A stretch of DNA of 64,000 nt from NCBI RefSeq assembly GCF_046483665.1, contig NZ_JAWOCR010000046.1, forward strand, positions 1-64,000, written 5' to 3'. This document shows positions 24,571-33,022 of the stretch, one piece after another. The translations under genes and the position numbers were made by a program. The notes under the pieces are model-generated. The model searched no databases and was not told the origin of the DNA. It saw only the letters and a list, made by a program, of their open reading frames with translations. This stretch comes from Thiohalophilus sp046483665. GTDB lineage: Bacteria > Pseudomonadota > Gammaproteobacteria > UBA6429 > Thiohalophilaceae. Within the stretch, counting starts at the first letter, position 1. The number at the start of each line of letters is the position of its first letter.

Positions 24571-25365
24571 TCAGATGTCCGGCGTAGTGCCGGCCAACCG
24601 CGTACCGGGTATGACACCGCGCTGGTGCAGATCGTTCAGAATTTGCCGTCCGCCCTCGATGACAACGTCAGGCTCGGGGTGATTGAGTTCCGCGGCAATC
24701 TGCGCCAGCATCGCTTCGCCACTGCTAAGCTCGCTATTGTTTATCAGCTGCAAGAGCCGGGCGGTGACCGGGTTTAGCTCCATAAAGGTGATCTCATCCT
24801 GCTCATTGCGATAGACCAGCAACCAGGTCGGCTGTTCGCCGGGCTGTTCGGGACGAAAATCGGGGCCAATGAGCTGGACGGGATAGTCATAGCTGAGCGG
24901 CCAGGCCAGGGGGGAGAGCACGGGCCGATCCTTGAGCAGATCGCCTTCGATCTCGATTCTGGACCAGTCCGGTTCTTGCTCAGACAGGCTCAATGCCAGC
25001 TCGACCCACTCGTAATGGGCCAGTTCGAACAAGAACGGCAGGTCGTCGGCCTCGGCGGTCCGTTCATGTTCCAGGTAGTGAAGAAACTCCCGGGGCATTT
25101 CCGGAAACAACGGGGTGGTGGCCCTGTGGCGGGCAAAATAGTCACGAATCAGCCGATGCCATTTTTCATCAGTCAGAAGCTGGCGCAGGACAGGGAAGCT
25201 GTCGGCCATGAAGCCTTCAACATTGTTGTAAAACAGCTCCCGGTAAATGGCCATGCGCCGATCCTCGACATCCACCGGGGCCGGGCTGGCCTGCGGATCG
25301 CGGATGTGCGCGGCAAAGCGATATTGCTGCTCCTGAAAATCCATTTTCTCAGTTCGCTTGTTCAT
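24571..25365 (-). CDS. HvfC-like partner protein (DUF2063 family)
   Basis: 264 residues. The N-terminal domain 'FQEQQYRFAAHIRDP' followed by 'RRMAIYRELFYNNVEGFMAD' and 'FPVLRQLLTDEKWHRLIRDY' is the DUF2063 signature. In Haemophilus influenzae HvfC is the partner that presents the peptide precursor to the HvfB metalloenzyme. A second ATG at 25344 is an alternative start; the longer form overlaps the DUF692 gene by 17 bases. It is last in the operon, before a terminator. Confidence 0.9.
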   Translation of the reverse strand: MNKRTEKMDFQEQQYRFAAHIRDPQASPAPVDVEDRRMAIYRELFYNNVEGFMADSFPVLRQLLTDEKWHRLIRDYFARHRATTPLFPEMPREFLHYLEHERTAEADDLPFLFELAHYEWVELALSLSEQEPDWSRIEIEGDLLKDRPVLSPLAWPLSYDYPVQLIGPDFRPEQPGEQPTWLLVYRNEQDEITFMELNPVTARLLQLINNSELSSGEAMLAQIAAELNHPEPDVVIEGGRQILNDLHQRGVIPGTRLAGTTPDI

Positions 25366-26206
25366 GCCATGCCTGTTGCGGTTGCGCCTGTTGTTGCAGG
25401 GCGCTGATGGTATCGACTTCGTCCAGCAACTCCTCGATCGGCGGCAGGTTGAAGTCCCGCTCCAGCATGGTTGGGATCACCCCGAAATGCTGATAGGTCT
25501 TTTTCAACAAATCCCAGACCGGGTCGATGACCGGGGCGCCGTGCGTGTCGACGATCAGATCCTCGGCTTCATTGTAGTGTCCGGCAACATGGATATAGCT
25601 GATACGCCCGGCAGGGAGCGCACGCAGGAATTGTTCGGCGTCATAGCGATGATTGACGCTGTTGACGTAAATATTATTCACATCCAGCAGGAGCCGGCAG
25701 TCAGCTTCTTCGAGCACGGCATTGATGAAGTCGATTTCTTCCATCTGTCTGCCCGGTGCCGCGTAGTAGGAGACATTCTCCACCGCAATGGGCTGCTCCA
25801 GAATATCCTGTACACGGCGGATACGTCCGGCGACATAATGCACGGCTTCCTCGGTAAACGGAATCGGCATCAGATCGTAAAGGTGTCCGTCGTCGCTACA
25901 GTAGCTCAGGTGTTCGGTGTAAATACGAATATTGTGTTGCTTGAGAAATCGCTTGAGACGCTGCAAAAAAGCTTCGTCCAGCGGTGCGGGGCTGCCCAGT
26001 GACAGGGACAGACCGTGCGTCACAAAGGGATAGCGTTCGGTAAATTCGCGTAACTTGCGGCCGTAACTGCCGCCGACGCCGATCCAGTTCTCCGGGGCGA
26101 TTTCCATGAAGTCGACCTGCGAAGGAAACGGGTCCGCGAGCGGGTCCATGATGGACCGCCGCAGACCCAGTCCGGCGCCATGAACAGGATAGGTTGTCGA
26201 GTTCAT
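25349..26206 (-). CDS. HvfB/MbnB-like multinuclear iron oxidase (DUF692)
   Basis: 285 residues. The DUF692 TIM-barrel motifs are visible: 'GLGLRRSIMDPL' at the start, 'DFMEIAPENWIGVGG', 'HGLSLSLGSP', 'YTEHLSYCSDDG', 'AVENVSYY', 'LLLDVNNIYVNS', 'YIHVAGHYNEAEDLIVDTHG' and 'PTMLERDFNLPP', providing the His, Asp and Glu ligands of the iron cluster. Relatives convert peptide cysteines into oxazolone/thioamide or thiooxazole groups that bind copper. It lies 18 bases after the Cys-rich peptide gene and overlaps the partner gene, the standard order of these RiPP loci. Confidence 0.93.
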   Translation of the reverse strand: MNSTTYPVHGAGLGLRRSIMDPLADPFPSQVDFMEIAPENWIGVGGSYGRKLREFTERYPFVTHGLSLSLGSPAPLDEAFLQRLKRFLKQHNIRIYTEHLSYCSDDGHLYDLMPIPFTEEAVHYVAGRIRRVQDILEQPIAVENVSYYAAPGRQMEEIDFINAVLEEADCRLLLDVNNIYVNSVNHRYDAEQFLRALPAGRISYIHVAGHYNEAEDLIVDTHGAPVIDPVWDLLKKTYQHFGVIPTMLERDFNLPPIEELLDEVDTISALQQQAQPQQAWHEQAN

Positions 26207-26224
26207 GTCAGTTCCTTGGGCCGC

Positions 26225-26602
26225 TTACTTGCTGCTGCCGCATTTACCTTCGCCGCACTTGCCTTCCTGCTTGGCCTTGTCGCCGCCGCATTTACCTTCC
26301 ATGTTCTTCTTCATTTCCTTGTCGCCGCCGCATTTACCTTCGCCGCACTTGCCTTCCATGTCATTTTTCTTGCTATCGCGGCCTTCGCCACAACGACCTT
26401 CATTGTCGGACTTTTTATTGCCGCCGCATTTACCTTCCATATGGCTGTCGGCCAGCTGCATGTAGCCGCTGGACAGCTCGCTCATGGCAAAGGGGTTGTT
26501 GCCGGCTTCGGCCGCCGTGGCGACGTTGCTGGCCGCCATGCTGGCAGCAAAGGCGGTGCCCAGGGCAAGTGTCAGAGTTTTCGATGATTTACTGTTAGCC
26601 AT
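26225..26602 (-). CDS. Bufferin/HvfA-type precursor peptide with seven EG(K/R)CG motifs
   Basis: 125 residues from ATG 26602 (GGAG ten bases upstream; an ATG at 26611 is too close to that site). A signal peptide ends near 'NVATA-AEAG', so the peptide is exported. The core from about residue 57 has seven cysteines, each in EGKCG (six) or EGRCG (one), separated by short Lys/Asp/Asn-rich spacers; an EGRDS site looks like a degenerate eighth. In H. influenzae HvfA such EGKCG cysteines become oxazolone/thioamide pairs that bind copper(I). The repeats give the gene near-identical 18-base words. It heads the operon with DUF692 and DUF2063 genes. Confidence 0.9.
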   Translation of the reverse strand: MANSKSSKTLTLALGTAFAASMAASNVATAAEAGNNPFAMSELSSGYMQLADSHMEGKCGGNKKSDNEGRCGEGRDSKKNDMEGKCGEGKCGGDKEMKKNMEGKCGGDKAKQEGKCGEGKCGSSK

Positions 26603-26642
26603 AATCTGCATTCTCCATGTGTGTCGTTGTTGGTTAGTTATT

Positions 26643-26669
26643 TAGTCGTGGTATCGCGCTAAACCTTAC
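26643..26669 (-). promoter_or_regulatory. Possible ECF-sigma promoter of the bufferin operon
   Basis: On the minus strand GTAAGG (26669-26664) and CGACTA (26648-26643) are separated by 15 bases. This spacing and the CGAC-type -10 resemble extracytoplasmic-function sigma promoters. No ECF gene lies nearby, and the match is only suggestive. Nothing else is seen in the 245 bases 26603-26847. Confidence 0.3.
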
Positions 26670-26847
26670 AACAGAAATGATATAAAAAAACCACGCCATT
26701 TCCGAAATGTGACCCTGTCGGAGCCCGATGGTTCCTGGCCCGGGCACCCTATATAAGTAATTGCTAATATTATCTTGCCGGGGCTTGCTCATCGGCAGCA
26801 GGAAATAACGCCCAGAACGTTTATTTTACCCTCGCCAGAGAAGTGAA

Positions 26848-27483
26848 TCATTCGGAAGTTTTGTGTTTGTACTCGCACAGATCTTCGATGACGCAGGCCC
26901 CGCAGCGCGGCTTGCGCGCCACGCAGGTGTAGCGGCCATGCAAAATGAGCCAGTGATGGGCGTCTTGTGTGTATTCTTCTGGTACCAGCCTGAGCAGTTT
27001 TTTCTCCACCTCCAGCACGGTCTTGCCGGGGGCCAGGCCGGTGCGATTGGAGACCCGGAAGATGTGCGTGTCCACGGCAATGGTAGGGTGGCCGAAGGCG
27101 GTATTGAGAATCACGTTGGCGGTTTTGCGCCCGACCCCGGGTAACGCTTCCAGTGCCGTCCGGTCCTCGGGGACCTTGCCGCCGTGCTGCTCGACCAGGA
27201 TCTGGCAGGTCTTGATGATGTTTCTGGCCTTGCTGTTGAACAGGCCGATGGTCTTGATGTGGTTTTTCAGGCCGGATTCCTCAAGCGCCAGGATCTTTTT
27301 CGGGCTGCGGGCCACCTTGAACAGTTCTTTGGTCGCCTTGTTAACGCCTTTGTCGGTGGCCTGTGCCGAGAGAATCACTGCGATAAGTAGCTCAAAGGGC
27401 GTGCGATAGTTCAGTTCGGTGGTGGGATGCGGATTTTCTTTTTTCAGCCGCTTGAAAATCTCACGTCGTTTTTCGGGGTTCAT
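26848..27483 (-). CDS. nth: Endonuclease III
   Basis: 211 residues from ATG 27483 ('MNPEKRREIFKRL'); a longer frame to 27588 merely reads through an intergenic repeat. The helix-hairpin-helix 'LEALPGVGRKTANVIL' with catalytic Lys, the 'VDTHIFRVSNR' catalytic Asp, and the C-terminal iron-sulfur cluster 'C.......C..C.....C' ('CVARKPRCGACVIEDLC') are all present. The enzyme removes oxidised pyrimidines from DNA. Its place after rnfE matches the rnfABCDGE-nth order of gammaproteobacteria, though a repeat element now separates them. Confidence 0.97.
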   Translation of the reverse strand: MNPEKRREIFKRLKKENPHPTTELNYRTPFELLIAVILSAQATDKGVNKATKELFKVARSPKKILALEESGLKNHIKTIGLFNSKARNIIKTCQILVEQHGGKVPEDRTALEALPGVGRKTANVILNTAFGHPTIAVDTHIFRVSNRTGLAPGKTVLEVEKKLLRLVPEEYTQDAHHWLILHGRYTCVARKPRCGACVIEDLCEYKHKTSE

Positions 27484-27513
27484 TGTTGTTCTTCTTGATT
27501 TAGATAAAAGATT

Positions 27514-27707
27514 AACGCAGAGGCGCAAAGGCGCAGAGTTACGCAGAGGAAGATTATTTATGGTTGTTGTCGCATATACTTCATACACTCAGTAATAGGC
27601 ATGTATATTCACGCGGATTATGCTTTCCTGCTCGAAGCGATTTACTATCCAAAATTTTTCAATCTTTGCGCCCTCTGCGCCCTCTGCGCCCTCTGCGCCT
27701 CTGCGTT
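27514..27707. repeat. GCAGAG-type inverted-repeat element between rnfE and nth
   Basis: Left arm 27514-27549 (units of 'cgcagaggcgcaaaggcgcag') and right arm 27664-27707 ('ccctctgcg' repeated) are inverted. About 115 bases of apparently unique sequence lie between. The right arm ends 13 bases short of the rnfE stop. Confidence 0.75.
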
Positions 27708-27719
27708 GGGTTTTTTATC

Positions 27720-28412
27720 TCAGGTAGCCGCGCCGACGGGTTGTTCGGTGCCTATGGGGGCCTTGCTACGTTCTGCGCGGCGTTGATCGATCAGGTTTTT
27801 GACGGCGATTAGCAGTCCCAGGCCGATGAAGGCGCCGGGGGGCAGGATGGCCAGCAGGTAGCCGCGGTATTCCTCGAACAGAACCAGGGTCATCCATTCG
27901 GCGCCCTGACCGAACATCAGTTCGGCCTGACGCAGCAGGGTACCGAAACCCAGTATTTCACGCATCGCGCCGAGGGTAACCAGCACGGCGGTGAAGCCCA
28001 GTCCCATGAACAGCCCGTCGGTGAAGGCCTGGGGGACCGGGTTCCTGGAGGCGAAACTTTCGGCACGCGCCAGGATCGAGCAGTTGGTGACGATCAACGG
28101 GATGAATATGCCCAGGATCTTGTAGAGTTCATGGAACCAGGCGTTCATGCTCAGTTCGATGACAGTGACCACCGAGGCGATGATCAGAACGAACACCGGC
28201 ACTCGGATCTCGGGGCGTACCCAGCGGCGGATCAGCGAGACAGTGGTATTCGACACGACGAGCGTCAAAATGGTGGCCAGGCCCAGCCCCAGGCCGTTGA
28301 TCGTGGTATTGGTGACCGCGAGCAACGGACACAGGCCCAGTAACTGGACAAACGCCACGTTGTTGGTCCACAGGCCGTCGCGAATCAGAGTGCCGTAGGA
28401 ATTATTGGTCAT
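27720..28412 (-). CDS. rnfE: Rnf electron transport complex subunit E
   Basis: 230 residues, multi-helix membrane protein. 'LWTNNVAFVQLLGLCPLLAV' and 'IFIPLIVTNCSILARAESF' are signature segments; the latter contains a conserved Cys that takes part in binding a membrane iron-sulfur cluster with RnfA. Rnf couples electron flow between NADH and ferredoxin to sodium or proton movement. Its start overlaps the rnfG stop (ATGA). The C-terminus is a short basic/Gly-Ala tail. Confidence 0.95.
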   Translation of the reverse strand: MTNNSYGTLIRDGLWTNNVAFVQLLGLCPLLAVTNTTINGLGLGLATILTLVVSNTTVSLIRRWVRPEIRVPVFVLIIASVVTVIELSMNAWFHELYKILGIFIPLIVTNCSILARAESFASRNPVPQAFTDGLFMGLGFTAVLVTLGAMREILGFGTLLRQAELMFGQGAEWMTLVLFEEYRGYLLAILPPGAFIGLGLLIAVKNLIDQRRAERSKAPIGTEQPVGAAT

Positions 28413-29062
28413 GTTGACTCGTCCGTCGTCGGGTTGTCGGTGGGGCGAAACAGTTGTTCGCGATGTTGCTGGTAATATTTAAGCGCGTTATGCACCGCTT
28501 TGACCACAGCGCGCGGAGTGACTGTCGCGCCGGTGAACTGGTCGAACTCGCCACTGTCTTTTTCGACCTTCCAGCCGGCGGGGTCGGGATTATCCAGGGA
28601 TTTACCTTCGAAGCTGTGGATCCAGTCAGAGCGGTCTGCCTCGATTGCATCACCCAGTCCCGGCGTCTCGCGATGGTTGATGACACGCACCCCGGCCAGT
28701 TCTCCATTATAACGAATGGCTACCAGCAGGTTAATGGGGCCGCCATACCCGTCCGGGGCTATGACATTCAAAATGGCCGTAACCGGTTCCTCCTCCTTGC
28801 GGGCCCGATAGACGGTAACCGGTTTGGGAGTACCCAGCAACGCTTCATCGCGTACCTGGATGGTATCCCGGGTGAGTTTATTGTCATGCTTCTCCGGGGG
28901 AACCAGACTGTGCAGATTGCGCAACAGGGCGGCCTGTTCGTTGGCGGTAATGGTCGGTGCGGTCTGCTGATGAATCCAGGCGACCAGTCCGGCACCAATC
29001 ACGGCAAAGCTACCCAGCAGGATGGCGCTGATAGCCATGTGTTTAACCAGTGGCCGCGTCAC
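28409..29062 (-). CDS. rnfG: Rnf complex subunit G (FMN-binding)
   Basis: 217 residues: one N-terminal membrane helix ('AISAILLGSFAVIGAGLVAW') and a periplasmic FMN-binding domain. 'DQFTGATVTP' carries the Thr to which FMN is attached covalently, preceded by 'INHRETPGLGD'. It relays electrons on the periplasmic side of Rnf. It overlaps rnfD and rnfE by four bases on each side. Confidence 0.95.
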   Translation of the reverse strand: MTRPLVKHMAISAILLGSFAVIGAGLVAWIHQQTAPTITANEQAALLRNLHSLVPPEKHDNKLTRDTIQVRDEALLGTPKPVTVYRARKEEEPVTAILNVIAPDGYGGPINLLVAIRYNGELAGVRVINHRETPGLGDAIEADRSDWIHSFEGKSLDNPDPAGWKVEKDSGEFDQFTGATVTPRAVVKAVHNALKYYQQHREQLFRPTDNPTTDEST

Positions 29063-30090
29063 GGCTGTTCCTCGCCAAAGACGGGTGGCCGGGTGTAGTA
29101 ATCAATCGTGGGAACTGCCATGTTCATCAGCAGCACGGCAAAGGCGACCGCATCGGGATAACCGCCCCAGGTGCGGATAATATACAGCAACAGACCGATC
29201 CCGATGCCATAGATGATTCGTCCCCGGTTAGTGGTCGCCGCCGAGACGGGATCGGTGGCGATGAAAAAGGCCCCGAGCATGGTTGCGCCACTGAACAGGT
29301 GAAACAGCGGCGAGGTAAAGGCGTCGGGATCGTTCAGGTGGAACAACCCGGAGACCAGAAACAGGGTCGCCAGCATGGCTACGGGGATATGCCAGCTGAT
29401 GACGCGCATGTAAATCAACACCAGCCCACCCAGCATGAACAGTAGATTGATCCACTCCCAGCCGTGGCCGGAGAACATGCCGAATAGTTCTGTACTGCCA
29501 TTATGAATTTCGGTCAGGGTCAGGTTCTGTGACAACGCGGTTTTGATGGCATCCAGGGGAGTGGCGGCGGTCAGTCCATCGAGGGTTTGTCCGGCGGGCA
29601 GCTGTTCCAGAAAAGTGTAGTGCAACGCGTCGATCAACGTGATGTCATGCACTTCGGGCGTCAGCCACAGGGTCATCTCACGCGGGAAAGCAATCAGTAA
29701 CATGGCATAGCCGACCATGGCCGGGTTGAAGGGGTTATAACCCAGCCCGCCATATAAATGTTTGGCGATGATCAGGGCAAAGCCGGCCCCCAGAACGGGC
29801 AACCACCAGGGCGCCAGCGAGGGCAGGGCCACACCCAGCAGGATTCCGGTCACTACTGCGCTGCCATCCATCAAAAAGGGTCGGATGGGCCGTTTGCGCA
29901 GATGCAGCATCAGCGCCTCGGCGGCCAGCGCCGTGCCGACCGCCAGCGTGATATTGATGATGACGCCCGGACCGAAAAAGTGCATATAAGCCAGTGCGCC
30001 GGGAATCAATGCGTAGATCACCGCCAGCATCATCCGGTTGACCCGGTTACCGCTTTGCAGGTGGGGTGAGCTATGTAACGACAGGTTCAT
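29059..30090 (-). CDS. rnfD: Rnf complex subunit D (FMN-binding membrane subunit)
   Basis: 343 residues with about ten hydrophobic segments, such as 'MMLAVIYALIPGALAYMHFF' and 'NPFNPAMVGYAMLLIAFP'. 'LFSGATMLGAFF' is the covalent FMN attachment motif (Thr). 'ATDPVSAATTNRGRIIYGIG' is also conserved among RnfD and NqrB. It is part of the ion-pumping core. It is translationally coupled to rnfC and rnfG by four-base overlaps. Confidence 0.95.
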   Translation of the reverse strand: MNLSLHSSPHLQSGNRVNRMMLAVIYALIPGALAYMHFFGPGVIINITLAVGTALAAEALMLHLRKRPIRPFLMDGSAVVTGILLGVALPSLAPWWLPVLGAGFALIIAKHLYGGLGYNPFNPAMVGYAMLLIAFPREMTLWLTPEVHDITLIDALHYTFLEQLPAGQTLDGLTAATPLDAIKTALSQNLTLTEIHNGSTELFGMFSGHGWEWINLLFMLGGLVLIYMRVISWHIPVAMLATLFLVSGLFHLNDPDAFTSPLFHLFSGATMLGAFFIATDPVSAATTNRGRIIYGIGIGLLLYIIRTWGGYPDAVAFAVLLMNMAVPTIDYYTRPPVFGEEQP

Positions 30091-31682
30091 GATTCTTCCT
30101 TGTCACTGTTGCTGGCGCTTGCCTCGGCCGCGGAATCGTCCGCTGCCGCAGGCTCCGCACGGCGTGCCCTGGATCGGGCCTTGGCTGCTTCAATGGTCGC
30201 TTTTTTGTTATCGTCGCTGTCGTTTTTGTCACCCTGGTTTTTTTTGAGCATTTCCTTTTTACGCTGTTTACGCTCCTCGTCTTCGCGCTTTTTGCTTTCC
30301 AGACGTTCCAGACGAAACTCGTGCCGTTCGCGGGCCAGATCCGCCTTGCGTTTTTCCCGTTCCTGGGCCCAGATTTCCGTCTTGGCAAAGCGGTAGTACT
30401 GGACCAGCGGAATGTGGCTGGGACAAACATAGGCGCAACAGCCACACTCGATACAGTCGAACAGATTGAAATCCTGGACCCGATCGAAATTTTTCGCTCG
30501 CGCATACCAGTAAAGCTGTTGCGGCAGCAATTGTGCCGGGCAGACGCGCGCGCATTCCCCGCAACGGATACAGGGCATGGGGATATGTTGTTCTGCGGCG
30601 CGCGGCCAGGAAAGAATACAGTTGGTCGTTTTGATAACCGGAACATCGGGGGTGGCCACGTTGAAGCCCATTAACGGCCCGCCCATGATCAGCTCATGAT
30701 CCCGATCGTCGCGCCAGCCACACTGTTCGAGCAGGGCAGAGAAAGGCGTGCCGACCAGAACATCCAGATTGGAGGGCTGGCCGATCGCCTCACCGGTGAC
30801 GGTGACATAACGGGAGATCAGCGGTTTGCCATGATGGATGGCATCCGCCACAGCGGCTGCGGTGCCAACATTGTGACAGACCATATGGATATCCAGCGGC
30901 AGGCCGTGGCTGGGTACCTCCTTGCCGGTGAGCACCTTGATCAGCTGTTTTTCCCCTCCGGTGGGATAAATGGTCGGGACCTGCACCAGTTCGATAAATG
31001 TTTTTTCCTCGTCACTGAGTGCTTCGCGCAGGCTCTCATAGGCCCGGGGCTGGTTTTTCTCCAGAGCGATGACGCAGTGCCTGGCCTGTACCGCATGGCG
31101 CATGATTAACAGACCATCGATAATGCGTCTCGGTTGTTCCTGCATCAGAAGGGCGTCGCAGGTGATATAGGGTTCACATTCGGCGCCATTGAGGATCAGC
31201 GTATCGATGATATTGCCGGGGCCGGCATTGAGTTTAATAAAGGCAGGAAAGCCGGCGCCCCCCATACCAACAATACCGGCCTCGCGAATGACATTACGCA
31301 GGGCGCTGGGTTCCAGCCCGGCATAATCGGGTGGGGGTGTTAGTTCGACCCACTCATCCTCGCCATCGCTGTCGATCACGATACACGGTGCCAGCAAGCC
31401 CGAGGGATGAGGGATCGGATGATCCTCGATGGCCCGGATCGTACCGGAGGTTGGCGCATGCACCGGAACGCTTACGTATTCGGTGGCGTAGGCCAGACGC
31501 TGTCCTTTCAGGACCCGCTGACCGACTTCGACTTCCGGTTCGGCCGGCTCACCAATGTGTTGCTGCAAGGGAACAATTAATTGGGGCGGAATGCTGGCGG
31601 TATGCACCGGCTCCTGCATGGATTCGGCCTTGTGCCCCGGCAAGCGCAGGCCGCCATGAAAGTGCCATAGCCGACGTTTCAT
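30087..31682 (-). CDS. rnfC: Rnf complex subunit C (NADH-binding, iron-sulfur)
   Basis: 531 residues from ATG 31682, which overlaps the rnfB stop by four bases; the frame upstream to 31781 lies inside rnfB. The N-terminal 'HFHGGLRLPGHK' and the NADH/FMN segments 'GMGGAGFPAFIKL' and 'GAECEPYITCD' are typical. Two 4Fe-4S motifs are at about residues 371 ('CIRCGECARVCP') and 410 ('CIECGCCAYVCP'). A charged Lys/Arg/Glu-rich then Ala/Ser-rich C-terminal tail of some 90 residues follows, as in many RnfC proteins. This is the NADH-oxidising module. Confidence 0.95.
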   Translation of the reverse strand: MKRRLWHFHGGLRLPGHKAESMQEPVHTASIPPQLIVPLQQHIGEPAEPEVEVGQRVLKGQRLAYATEYVSVPVHAPTSGTIRAIEDHPIPHPSGLLAPCIVIDSDGEDEWVELTPPPDYAGLEPSALRNVIREAGIVGMGGAGFPAFIKLNAGPGNIIDTLILNGAECEPYITCDALLMQEQPRRIIDGLLIMRHAVQARHCVIALEKNQPRAYESLREALSDEEKTFIELVQVPTIYPTGGEKQLIKVLTGKEVPSHGLPLDIHMVCHNVGTAAAVADAIHHGKPLISRYVTVTGEAIGQPSNLDVLVGTPFSALLEQCGWRDDRDHELIMGGPLMGFNVATPDVPVIKTTNCILSWPRAAEQHIPMPCIRCGECARVCPAQLLPQQLYWYARAKNFDRVQDFNLFDCIECGCCAYVCPSHIPLVQYYRFAKTEIWAQEREKRKADLARERHEFRLERLESKKREDEERKQRKKEMLKKNQGDKNDSDDNKKATIEAAKARSRARRAEPAAADDSAAEASASNSDKEES

Positions 31683-32248
31683 ATTGCGCTGGCCTCGTGT
31701 GGCGATTTTTCCAGCGGTAGCGCGGGGGCTGGCCATTTCCAGGTCTGCGGAGTCTCCTCCACCGGTTTGATATGAATGCAATCCACCGGGCAGGGTTCGA
31801 TGCAGAGATCACACCCTGTGCACTCGGATTCGATCACTGTGTGCATCTGCTTGGCGGCACCGACGATGGCATCCACCGGGCAGGCCTGAATACACAGAGT
31901 ACAGCCGATACATTCATTCTCATCGATATAGACGACGGTTTTCCCACCGTGTTCGCCATGTTCCTCATTTAATGGTTTGGGATCGACGCCCAGCAAATCG
32001 GCCAGTTGCTGAATCACTGCCTCGCCGCCGGGCGGGCACTGATTAATATCGGCTTCGCCCTTGGCAATCGCTTCTGCGTAGGGCCGGCAACCGGCATAGG
32101 TACACTGGCCGCACTGGGTCTGCGGTAAAATGGCATCGATCTGATCCACCACCGGATCGCCTTCCACCTTGAAGCGCACCGAGGCAAAGCCCAGTAACAG
32201 GCCGAAGAGCACTGCCAGGACTGCGAGAACGAGAATAGCTTCAAACAT
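31679..32248 (-). CDS. rnfB: Rnf complex subunit B (multi-cluster ferredoxin)
   Basis: 189 residues. A single N-terminal membrane helix is followed by a four-Cys cluster (Cys46, 49, 54 and 71, 'CGQCTYAGC') and two ferredoxin motifs at 113-124 ('CIGCTLCIQACP') and 143-154 ('CTGCDLCIEPCP'). RnfB is thought to be the entry or exit point for soluble ferredoxin. It starts seven bases after rnfA and overlaps rnfC. Confidence 0.95.
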   Translation of the reverse strand: MFEAILVLAVLAVLFGLLLGFASVRFKVEGDPVVDQIDAILPQTQCGQCTYAGCRPYAEAIAKGEADINQCPPGGEAVIQQLADLLGVDPKPLNEEHGEHGGKTVVYIDENECIGCTLCIQACPVDAIVGAAKQMHTVIESECTGCDLCIEPCPVDCIHIKPVEETPQTWKWPAPALPLEKSPHEASAI

Positions 32249-32255
32249 GAGTGCC

Positions 32256-32834
32256 CTATCCCCTGACCAGCCCGGAAAAACCCATAAAGGCCATCGACAT
32301 CAGTCCGGCAGTAATCAGTGCAATAGAAGGGCCACGAAAAATCGCCGGTACATCGGCCACGGCCAGTCGTTCACGCATGGCGGCGAACAGGATCAATACC
32401 AGCGAGAAACCGAGCGCGGCGCCAAAACCGTACAGAGCCGATTCGATGAACCCGTGCTCGGTCTGTACATTGAGCAGGGCCACGCCCAGCACGGCACAGT
32501 TGGTCGTGATCAGCGGCAAGAAGATCCCCAGCACCTGATAGAGCAGCGGACTGGTCTTGTGCACCAGCATCTCGGTGAACTGCACCACCACTGCGATCAC
32601 CAGGATAAAGGAGATCGTCCGCAGGTATTCCAGCCCGAAAGGCGTGAGCAGATATTCATTGACCAGATAGCTGGAGATAGACGAGAGCGTCAGCACAAAG
32701 GTGGTGGCCAGCGCCATACCCGTGGCGGTCTCCAGCTTGCGCGAGACCCCCATGAACGGACACAACCCGAGAAACTTCACCAGGACGAAGTTGTTCACCA
32801 GAACCGTGCTGACAAGTATGAGGGCGTATTCCAT
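32256..32834 (-). CDS. rnfA: Rnf complex subunit A
   Basis: 192 residues with six membrane helices. 'NNFVLVKFLGLCPFMGVSRK' and 'IFLPLITTNCAVLGVALLN' contain the two conserved cysteines that share an iron-sulfur cluster with RnfE. First gene of the rnfABCDGE operon; upstream lies a GACGAG repeat element and then metG on the same strand. Confidence 0.95.
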   Translation of the reverse strand: MEYALILVSTVLVNNFVLVKFLGLCPFMGVSRKLETATGMALATTFVLTLSSISSYLVNEYLLTPFGLEYLRTISFILVIAVVVQFTEMLVHKTSPLLYQVLGIFLPLITTNCAVLGVALLNVQTEHGFIESALYGFGAALGFSLVLILFAAMRERLAVADVPAIFRGPSIALITAGLMSMAFMGFSGLVRG

Positions 32835-32846
32835 ATCAAATCACAG

Positions 32847-33021
32847 TGACGAGGGCCGAGGGACGAGGGACGAGGTTACAGCGTACTCCGTCAGGCCGAT
32901 AAATTTAAGCATAGCGTGCTTCCACCCGGTTTGAGGTCGATCAAAGTCCCTATAAGTTATGTCAATGCTTTGATGAGGAACAGATGGATTCCTCGTCCCT
33001 CGTAACTCGTCCCTCGGCCCT
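32847..33021. repeat. GACGAG-type inverted-repeat element between metG and rnfA
   Basis: Left arm 32847-32875 (GACGAGGG-like units) and right arm 32991-33021 (CTCGTCCC-like units) are inverted, with about 115 bases between. The right arm ends directly before the metG stop codon. Confidence 0.75.
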
Positions 33022-33022
33022 G

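Noticed and set aside
26180..26587. Plus-strand repeat-rich frames encoding AAAFTFAALAF-like sequence, and a CRISPR-like periodicity
   Set aside because: These are shadows of the EGKCG-encoding repeats of the bufferin gene; spacers are not unique and unit length varies, so no CRISPR array.
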